Below, piece by piece: positions 5,413-10,087 of a DNA stretch of 10,087 nt. Source of the stretch: Chloroflexota bacterium (lineage in GTDB: Bacteria > Chloroflexota > Anaerolineae > Aggregatilineales > UBA2796); contig RFIM01000203.1 of the NCBI GenBank assembly GCA_003695215.1, forward strand, positions 1 to 10,087, given 5' to 3'. The position numbers and the translations under genes are program-made. Within the stretch, counting starts at the first letter, position 1. Every line of letters starts with the position of its first letter. The notes under the pieces are model-generated. The model did no database searches, was not told the origin of the DNA, and was given only the letters and a program-made list of their open reading frames with translations.

Positions 5413-6303
5413 CTACGCGCCGCCTGGCTTTGGCACAAAGGCGCCGCGCAACGCTTCCTCCTCAAAGAATTCGACTTTGTGGTCGTGCGCGTAGTGATAG
5501 AGCGCCACACGATAAATGCTGTTCAGCGCGCCGTTCAGCAAGCTGATACCGCCTAAAATCAGCACTGCCAAAGCCAACACAAGCCCTATCAGCACAGCCG
5601 AATTGGCTGAGAGCGCCAAGGCGAACAGCGGACCAATGACGATAAGGAAGGCGAGGGCGATTAAGGCGAAAATAACGCCGATGCCCGCGCTGCCAACGAC
5701 TTGCCTGCCCCACGTGTCGCTCAGCAACTGTGCGCTGCGCTTAACAGCCTCGATCGCGCCCTTGCCTTCGCGCACCATCACTGGTATTGCCAAGAAGGTG
5801 ATGATTGCCCATGCTGTGCTCACCAAATCGGCCAGCGCATCTGCGAGCGAGCGAGCCACCCAGTTTTTGCTATCACGCCCAGCATTGCGGATGAGCGCGC
5901 TGATCACGCCGACTGTCGCGTTCATCGCAGCGAAGGTCACAATCGCGCCCAAGTGATTGTTGGCAATGGCAAACCCGTCGCTGAGCTTCGGATCCTTGCC
6001 ATCAAAGCGCATGAAGACTGCGCCAGTCAAAGCGGCATTGCTATAGGTTACTACGACTGAGATAGCCAAGTAGTACAGGAACAGGATCACGATGCCCAAG
6101 ATATACGCTACGGCACTCGATTCTTCTTCGCCTGCCAGCGCTTGGATGAGACCTGAGGAAAGCAACGGCAAGGCGAAGATCAGTGAGATGACTGCGACGC
6201 CGATCATCGATATCAGTGGAAATACCAGCAGCTCCTTATCCTTCTGCAGCACGCTCCACGAAATTTTGGTCAGCTCCCAGCTACGCTGAAACGTCTTGAA
6301 CAT
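5413..6303 (-). CDS. DUF6159-like polytopic membrane protein
   Basis: This 296-aa integral membrane protein has about six hydrophobic segments, near 28-48, 64-88, 117-137, 159-177, 202-226 and 234-258. The start M-F-K-T-F-Q-R-S-W-E-L-T-K-I-S-W-S-V-L and the K-D-K-E-L-L-V-F-P-L motif resemble the DUF6159 family, whose function is not established. The ends carry charged residues (the C-terminus has H-D-H-K-V-E-F-F-E-E-E) and are probably cytoplasmic. No catalytic motif is visible. The ATG at 6303 is preceded by AAAAGGA (6314-6320, minus strand) at suitable spacing. An 8-bp inverted repeat lies just upstream of that site and may control expression. The gene is divergent from the acyl-CoA ligase operon. 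Next on the minus strand is the AmaP-like gene, which has its own promoter in a 108-bp gap. Confidence 0.78.
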   Translation of the reverse strand: MFKTFQRSWELTKISWSVLQKDKELLVFPLISMIGVAVISLIFALPLLSSGLIQALAGEEESSAVAYILGIVILFLYYLAISVVVTYSNAALTGAVFMRFDGKDPKLSDGFAIANNHLGAIVTFAAMNATVGVISALIRNAGRDSKNWVARSLADALADLVSTAWAIITFLAIPVMVREGKGAIEAVKRSAQLLSDTWGRQVVGSAGIGVIFALIALAFLIVIGPLFALALSANSAVLIGLVLALAVLILGGISLLNGALNSIYRVALYHYAHDHKVEFFEEEALRGAFVPKPGGA

Positions 6304-6321
6304 GGCTCAATCATCCTTTTA

Positions 6322-6354
6322 CTGTAGTATCAACCTACTGAGAGCGTACTACAG
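6322..6354. repeat. 8-bp inverted repeat upstream of the DUF6159-like gene
   Basis: CTGTAGTA (6322-6329) and TACTACAG (6347-6354) are perfect inverted repeats with a 17-bp centre. The left arm sits directly upstream of the minus-strand ribosome binding site (6314-6320). A weak -10-like GATACT on the minus strand overlaps the left arm. It could be a repressor operator or a leader hairpin. Confidence 0.5.
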
Positions 6355-6467
6355 AAAGCTCGACCTGTCTAGTAGAGACTTTTTAATGCAGATGAAACAG
6401 TGCCGCTCCTGAAGCGCTTCTACGGCGTATGTAAAGCGCAGCAACACAGCGTTCCAGGTAGCGTAAA

Positions 6468-6504
6468 GCCTGTTGAGCAAGGCGCTAGCCTAGCGCAAAC
6501 AGGC
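6468..6504. repeat. nested palindrome upstream of the acyl-CoA ligase promoter
   Basis: The outer arms are GCCTGTT (6468-6474) and AACAGGC (6498-6504). Inside them is GCGCTAG-C-CTAGCGC (6482-6496), a perfect 15-bp palindrome about one central base. The inner element is off-centre, with 7 bases on the left and 1 on the right. No T-run follows and no gene ends here, so a terminator is unlikely. Its place just upstream of the -35 box suggests a regulator binding site. Confidence 0.6.
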
Positions 6505-6509
6505 GAGCA

Positions 6510-6538
6510 TTGCAATCGCGCCGCGCTGATCGTAAAAT
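6510..6538 (+). promoter_or_regulatory. promoter of the acyl-CoA ligase - Crp - MBL operon
   Basis: TTGCAA (6510-6515, 4/6) and TAAAAT (6533-6538, 5/6) are separated by exactly 17 bp. Transcription would start near 6545, giving a leader of about 42 bases. The nested palindrome ends 5 bp before the -35 box. Confidence 0.5.
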
Positions 6539-6553
6539 CCTGATCGCCTGCGC

Positions 6554-6582
6554 GTCTCTGAAAAGACTTTTTGTGAGAGAGG
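6554..6582 (+). promoter_or_regulatory. leader hairpin and ribosome binding site of the acyl-CoA ligase gene
   Basis: GTCT (6554-6557) and AGAC (6564-6567) form a short stem followed by TTTTT (6568-6572). As an alternative, TCTCT (6555-6559) can pair with AGAGA (6576-6580), which is part of the purine-rich AGAGAGG ribosome binding site 4 bases before the ATG. The two pairings exclude each other. Both stems are only 4-5 bp, so a regulatory role is speculative. Confidence 0.25.
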
Positions 6583-6586
6583 CTCT

Positions 6587-8335
6587 ATGCATCCTGATGC
6601 TCAGACTTTAGCCAATATCCGAGCGGCGCGCACCTATCACGAGCGCCCGCCTGAGAGCTATCTGGTGCCGTACCGCCATATCGCACATTTGTTAGAATGC
6701 CGCACTAGCGAATCGCCCGAAAAGACCTTTCTGATCGCCTATGATGCCGATGGCACGCGCACTGAGTACAGCTATGCGCATTTCAATGCGCTTGTCAATC
6801 GCGCTGCCAATCTGCTCTGGTCGCTAGGCATTCGCCCGAACGATCGCGTGGCAACGCTGGCCTACAACCATGCCGAGACGGTCATCTTATACTTCGCCTG
6901 CTGGAAGCTCGGCGCGACTGTGGCGCCGCAAAACGTGGCTGAAGATGACGCGCGCATTGCTTTCATCCTGCGCAACAGCGAGGCAGTTGTCCTATTCGCT
7001 CGGCATGACTATCTGGAGCGCGCTATGCGCATCCTGGGCAGCGCCGAAGGCGGCGCGCCGAATATTCGCCGTGTAGTGCAAATGGGCGGCGCGCCACAGG
7101 GCGATACCTTGCACTTCGGCACAGAACTTGAGAAGCAGAGCGAGCATTTCAGCGCACCTGAAGCGGTCTCCTTGGAGAGCGAGGCGCTGTTAGTCTACAC
7201 GAGTGGCACTACGGGCGCGCCCAAAGGCGTGGTGCTGACTCAGTACAACTTGCTAGTGGACGCGCGCGGCATCAGTGATTGGCAGGGCATCACGGGCAAC
7301 CAGCGCCTGATGTGCGTTTTGCCGATCCATCACGTCAACGGCATCGTCGTGACCTTAGTCACGCCGCTGTACGTCGGCGGCAGCGTGGTGCTGAATCGCC
7401 AGTTTCAGTCGCAGACCTTCTGGCAGCGCATTGCAGCGGAAAAAGTTCACATAGTCAGCGTGGTGCCGACCTTACTGCAGTTCTGTTGTGAGTACGCCGA
7501 TGCGCAGCAGGCTCAAGGCAAGAGCATCTGGGGCGAGAATGTGCGCCGCGACGATCTTGAGCACTTCAGGCACTTGATCTGCGGCGCAGGCACGCTCTCA
7601 GTCGCGCTCGCTAAGCGCTTTGAGGATCAATTCAATTTCCCAATCCTGCATGGCTACGGCCTGAGCGAGACAACTTGCTACTCGTGCTTCCTGCCCATTG
7701 ACCTGAGCTGGCAAGAACATCAGGCTTGGCTGCAAGCGCACGGCTATCCATCCATCGGCTGCCCGATCAGCCCCAATGAGATGGCGATCTTCGATGCCAG
7801 TGGCAACGGCGTACAGCTGGGCGAAGGCGAGCGCGGCGAGATCTGCATTCGCGGCCACAACGTGATGAAGTACTACTATCAGCGCCCTGAGGCGAACGCT
7901 GAAACCTTCAAATTCGGCTGGTTCCGCAGCGGCGACGAAGGCTTCTTCCTGCGCGATGAGCGCGGCAGGCACTTTTTCTTCATCACAGGGCGCATCAAAG
8001 AGCTGATCAACCGCGGCGGCGTCAAATTCTCGCCCTTCGATATCGAGGAAGTGCTGCTGAGCATCCAAGGCGTCAAAGTCGGCTTGGCTATCGCCTTCGA
8101 GAACGACTACTATGGCGAAGAAGTCGGCGCGTATGTGGTGCCGGAGGAAGGCGCCAAGCTCAGCGAAGAGCAAATCCTTGCCGCGTGCCGCGCCAAACTG
8201 ACTTTCGAGAAGTCGCCAAAGGTTGTGGTCTTTGGCACAGAGGTGCCCGTCACAGCGACAGGCAAGTACCAGCGGCTGAAGCTGCGCGACTTGTTCAGCG
8301 CCTGGCGCAGCGTGCAGTTCCGCCCGCAGGGCTGA
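6587..8335 (+). CDS. acyl-CoA synthetase-like adenylate-forming ligase
   Basis: This 582-aa enzyme belongs to the ANL superfamily (acyl-CoA synthetase type). It activates a carboxylic acid with ATP to an acyl-AMP and then passes it to CoA or another thiol. The phosphate-binding loop is Y-T-S-G-T-T-G-A-P-K-G (204-214). G-Y-G-L-S-E-T (356-362) is the adenine-binding motif, R-S-G-D-E-G (447-452) holds the ribose-binding Asp450, and G-R-I-K-E-L-I (468-474) is the hinge. The C-terminal domain has N-R-G-G-V-K-F-S-P, where the common Glu is Val479, and the catalytic Lys560 in T-A-T-G-K-Y-Q-R. All key residues are present and the length is normal, so it should be active. The substrate is unknown; an acyl chain or aromatic acid is possible. 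No acyl carrier gene is near. It heads an operon with a Crp/Fnr regulator 4 bases downstream and an MBL hydrolase. Confidence 0.92.
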   Translation: MHPDAQTLANIRAARTYHERPPESYLVPYRHIAHLLECRTSESPEKTFLIAYDADGTRTEYSYAHFNALVNRAANLLWSLGIRPNDRVATLAYNHAETVILYFACWKLGATVAPQNVAEDDARIAFILRNSEAVVLFARHDYLERAMRILGSAEGGAPNIRRVVQMGGAPQGDTLHFGTELEKQSEHFSAPEAVSLESEALLVYTSGTTGAPKGVVLTQYNLLVDARGISDWQGITGNQRLMCVLPIHHVNGIVVTLVTPLYVGGSVVLNRQFQSQTFWQRIAAEKVHIVSVVPTLLQFCCEYADAQQAQGKSIWGENVRRDDLEHFRHLICGAGTLSVALAKRFEDQFNFPILHGYGLSETTCYSCFLPIDLSWQEHQAWLQAHGYPSIGCPISPNEMAIFDASGNGVQLGEGERGEICIRGHNVMKYYYQRPEANAETFKFGWFRSGDEGFFLRDERGRHFFFITGRIKELINRGGVKFSPFDIEEVLLSIQGVKVGLAIAFENDYYGEEVGAYVVPEEGAKLSEEQILAACRAKLTFEKSPKVVVFGTEVPVTATGKYQRLKLRDLFSAWRSVQFRPQG

Positions 8336-8339
8336 AAAA

Positions 8340-9026
8340 ATGCCGTGCCTAGAGCCGCTTGCCCACACCTGGATTGTGCGCGCGCCACTTTTCCTGCGCG
8401 CTAGCGCCGAGACGCAGCGCGCTATCGATGCAGCCCTGCACGTGCGCACCTACGCCAACAAACAGCCGATCTTCCTCGAAGGGCATCGCCCGACAGGCTT
8501 GGGCATCGTCGCTAGCGGCTTGGTGCGGCTCTATCACATCCTGCGCGATGGGCGCCTGCACGTGCATCACTATGCGCGTCCATATGCGGCCATCAACCTG
8601 ATCGCCGCGCTAGACGGCCGACCGAATCCGGTGAGCGCAGAAGCAGTCGGCGAGGCGCACATCGGCTGGCTCTCACGCGAGCGCCTTCTGCAGCTAATGG
8701 CCAACGATGCCGAGCTGATGCAAAGCTGTATCCGCCTGCTGACGCTGCAGAATCGCGAGCTGATCGCCCGCCTGGATGACATCGGCTTCAGGACTGTGCC
8801 GAGTCGCCTGGCGCGCTTGCTCTTGCGGCGCGGCGGCTTTGAGCATGAGGTCAACTTGCCACTGGATACGCTCTCCCAGGATGAGATCGCCGCCGTTCTC
8901 GGCACTAGCCGCGAGGTGCTTGGCCGCGCCCTGCGCCAACTCTACGATCTCGGCTTAGTGCGCCGCGAAGGGCGCCATTACGTCATTGTCGATCGCGAAG
9001 GTCTAGAACGTTTGGCAGAAGAGTGA
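8340..9026 (+). CDS. Crp/Fnr-family transcription regulator
   Basis: This is a 228-aa protein with an N-terminal cyclic-nucleotide-binding-like beta-roll (about 16-125; P-L-F-L-R, then I-F-L-E-G-H-R-P-T-G-L-G-I-V-A-S-G-L-V-R-L-Y). A dimer helix follows (about 126-150), then a winged helix (about 153-225) with L-S-Q-D-E-I-A-A-V-L-G-T-S-R-E-V-L-G-R-A-L-R-Q-L (178-201). Only two Cys are present (3 and 130), so it cannot hold an Fnr-type iron-sulphur cluster. The phosphate-binding cassette (G-E and R-x-S) of true cAMP receptors is not clear, so the ligand is unknown. AGGG (8328-8331) lies 8 bases before the ATG, which is only 4 bases after the ligase stop. It may control its own operon, perhaps through the palindrome at 6468-6504. 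Its stop overlaps an alternative GTG start of the MBL gene. Confidence 0.9.
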   Translation: MPCLEPLAHTWIVRAPLFLRASAETQRAIDAALHVRTYANKQPIFLEGHRPTGLGIVASGLVRLYHILRDGRLHVHHYARPYAAINLIAALDGRPNPVSAEAVGEAHIGWLSRERLLQLMANDAELMQSCIRLLTLQNRELIARLDDIGFRTVPSRLARLLLRRGGFEHEVNLPLDTLSQDEIAAVLGTSREVLGRALRQLYDLGLVRREGRHYVIVDREGLERLAEE

Positions 9027-9031
9027 CGCAC

Positions 9032-9925
9032 ATGCCTTTCGAAGTCGTGAAATTGACAGAGAACGTCTATCATCTGCAGAGCGGCGCTAACGTCGGCTTG
9101 ATCGTGGCAGATGGACGCGCCCTGGTGATCGATGCAGGTTTGGATGAGGAAATGGGCAGGCGCATCAAGCGCACGCTCGAGTCGCTCGGCGTCTCGTTAG
9201 CTGCGCTGCTGCTGACACACGGCCATGCCGATCACTTCGGCGGCGCCGCCTATTTGCGTCGCAATCTGCCGCCTTTTGCCGTGTATGCGCCGCCGCTGGA
9301 AGCCGCTTTCATCAGCCAGCCGACCCTGGAAGGCATGATGCTCTCAGCTGGTGCCGCGCCGATCGATCAGCTGAAAGGCAAGTTCACGCTCGCGCAGCCA
9401 TGCGCTGTCGATCATCCGCTTGAAGTCGGCACGCTCAACCTGCTAGGACTCGAGCTAGAGATCGTGCCTTTGGCAGGGCATTCGCCAAGCCAAGTCGGCG
9501 TGCGCTACGGCGATATCCTCTTCAGCGCAGACGCCTTCTTGCCTGTTGCCACGTTGCAGAAGTATCCTGTGCCTTTCACTGTCCACATGGCACAAGCGCT
9601 AGAGACCTTGAGGCGTTTGAGCGCGCTAGATGGCGTCTTGTTCGCAGCTGGGCATGGCGCCCAATTGAGCGATGCGCGCGAGGTGATCGCCGCCAATATT
9701 GCTGTCCTGGAGCGCTTGATCGCCATGACGCTCGAGCGCGTGCGTGCCGCGCCCGCCAACGATGGCACGCTCACGCAGCAGGTCTGTGCGGCCCTTGGCG
9801 ATAGCTTGCCCAACGCGGTCAGCTATGGCTTAGCGCGCACAGCTGTGCAAGCGGCGTTAGTCTATCTCTATGAGCGCGCTCAAGTGACCTTCGAGGCAGG
9901 CGGCTTGTGGCGGGCTGTGCTATAA
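9032..9925 (+). CDS. MBL-fold metallo-hydrolase
   Basis: This is a metallo-beta-lactamase-fold hydrolase, probably with two metal ions. Metal ligands are in T-H-G-H-A-D-H (H63, H65, D67, H68), A-G-H-S-P-S-Q (H150), F-S-A-D (D167) and A-A-G-H-G (H208), counted from the ATG at 9032. This set fits the glyoxalase II-like branch, which cleaves thioesters, phosphoesters or lactones. A C-terminal stretch of about 70 residues is mainly helical and may be a small winged-helix-like cap as in other MBL hydrolases. I prefer the ATG at 9032, with the purine-rich GAAGAG before it. A GTG at 9023 would give three more residues and a 4-base overlap with the Crp-type gene's stop. It is the last gene of the operon. 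A thioesterase role beside the acyl-CoA ligase is a reasonable guess but unproven. Confidence 0.9.
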   Translation: MPFEVVKLTENVYHLQSGANVGLIVADGRALVIDAGLDEEMGRRIKRTLESLGVSLAALLLTHGHADHFGGAAYLRRNLPPFAVYAPPLEAAFISQPTLEGMMLSAGAAPIDQLKGKFTLAQPCAVDHPLEVGTLNLLGLELEIVPLAGHSPSQVGVRYGDILFSADAFLPVATLQKYPVPFTVHMAQALETLRRLSALDGVLFAAGHGAQLSDAREVIAANIAVLERLIAMTLERVRAAPANDGTLTQQVCAALGDSLPNAVSYGLARTAVQAALVYLYERAQVTFEAGGLWRAVL

Positions 9926-9926
9926 T
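9918..9926 (+). promoter_or_regulatory. extended -10 promoter overlapping the MBL stop codon
   Basis: TGC followed by TATAAT (9921-9926) is a perfect extended -10 element. It includes the TAA stop of the MBL gene (9923-9925). No clear -35 box is found at 16-18 bp. A start 7 bases after the -10 box falls on the A of the ATG at 9933. Confidence 0.55.
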
Positions 9927-9932
9927 GCGCCC

Positions 9933-10087
9933 ATGCAACAAATTCACACTTTCGTGCCGAGCCCTTCTGCCCTAGGCGAGCGGCTTGATAAATTCCTGAC
10001 CGATCAACTGGCGGCGCAGGGCCTAGTGCTCTCGCGCGTGCGCGTGCAGCAGCTGATCAAATCAGGCGCGGTTCAAGTCAACCGCAA
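9933..10087 (+). CDS. RluA/RluD-family 23S rRNA pseudouridine synthase, N-terminal part only
   Basis: The frame from the ATG at 9933 runs to the window edge (51 whole codons). It starts M-Q-Q-I-H-T-F-V-P-S and continues with G-E-R-L-D-K-F-L (15-22). S-R-V-R-V-Q-Q-L-I-K-S-G-A-V-Q-V-N-R (34-51) is an S4 RNA-binding domain. In this form, R-L-D-K-F-L followed by S-R-x-x-V-Q-x-L-I-x-x-G-x-V-x-V-N is typical of the N-terminus of RluC/RluD-type synthases, which convert specific uridines in large-subunit rRNA. The catalytic domain is outside the window, so other S4 proteins remain possible. The frame begins 8 bases after the MBL gene's last base. No Shine-Dalgarno sequence precedes the ATG, while a TATAAT lies at promoter distance, so the mRNA may be leaderless. 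The ATG at 9925 is in another frame. Confidence 0.75.
   Translation, partial: MQQIHTFVPSPSALGERLDKFLTDQLAAQGLVLSRVRVQQLIKSGAVQVNR

Larger units (their letters stand above)
6304..6586. promoter_or_regulatory. divergent intergenic control region (283 bp)
   Basis: This region separates the minus-strand DUF6159-like gene from the plus-strand acyl-CoA ligase operon. It holds no convincing ORF or tRNA. From left to right I see an 8-bp inverted repeat (6322-6354), a weak GTCT/AGAC hairpin with T5 (6367-6384), a perfect 10-bp palindrome GAAGCGCTTC (6411-6420), a nested palindrome (6468-6504), a promoter (6510-6538), and a second GTCT/AGAC hairpin with T5 (6554-6572) in the leader. Confidence 0.6.

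Noticed and set aside
6468..6504. Intrinsic or bidirectional terminator at the nested palindrome
   Set aside because: The flanking genes diverge from this region and no T-tract follows, so nothing needs to terminate here.
6400..6586. tRNA or small structured RNA gene in the divergent region
   Set aside because: No cloverleaf, T-loop or CCA-type features; the inverted repeats do not combine into a known RNA fold.
7598..8449. 283-aa minus-strand frame opposite the ligase and Crp-like genes
   Set aside because: It spans two real genes and their junction, and reads as Ala-rich antisense of conserved ligase motifs.

Overview
The window looks like a chromosomal segment of a moderately G+C-rich bacterium (base composition judged by eye, not computed). 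I favour a member of the Chloroflexota, Anaerolineae-like. This rests on recognised protein types only: an SGNH hydrolase ending in an N-L-x-x-L-Q-A-L helix, a MoxR-like AAA ATPase of the type usually found with DUF5682/DUF5691/VWA genes, and a DUF6159-type membrane protein. No rRNA marker is present, so the assignment is tentative. I found no tRNA, rRNA, CRISPR array, insertion sequence or phage gene. Coding density is high.

Left block, + strand (1-2511): the 3' end of an SGNH/GDSL hydrolase. After a 91-bp gap come three tightly packed genes: a STAS-domain protein with an Ala/Pro/Glu-rich repeat tail, an unrecognised 108-aa protein whose start overlaps the STAS stop by one base, and a MoxR-like AAA ATPase. 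The ATPase lacks the VWA partner gene expected beside it, so the STAS - unknown - MoxR trio is the least explained unit here.

Middle block (2512-6303): an OmpR-type response regulator with a partly degenerate receiver is preceded by a promoter carrying two TTCACA direct repeats 11 bp apart, similar in layout to Pho boxes. Its 3' end overlaps, tail to tail, a minus-strand glycosyltransferase. That gene follows an AmaP-like two-helix membrane protein on the minus strand, and the pair is headed by a near-consensus sigma-70 promoter (5340-5367). Upstream, also on the minus strand, is a DUF6159-like polytopic membrane protein.

Divergent control region (6304-6586): 283 bp with several inverted repeats, including a nested palindrome just upstream of a good promoter for the rightward operon.

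Right block, + strand (6587-10087): an acyl-CoA ligase-like adenylating enzyme, a Crp/Fnr-family regulator and an MBL-fold hydrolase form a compact operon with gaps of 4 and 5 bp. A TATAAT element overlapping the MBL stop codon lies at the right distance to start transcription on the ATG of the next gene. That gene is the truncated start of an S4-domain/RluA-type pseudouridine synthase, so it may be leaderless.
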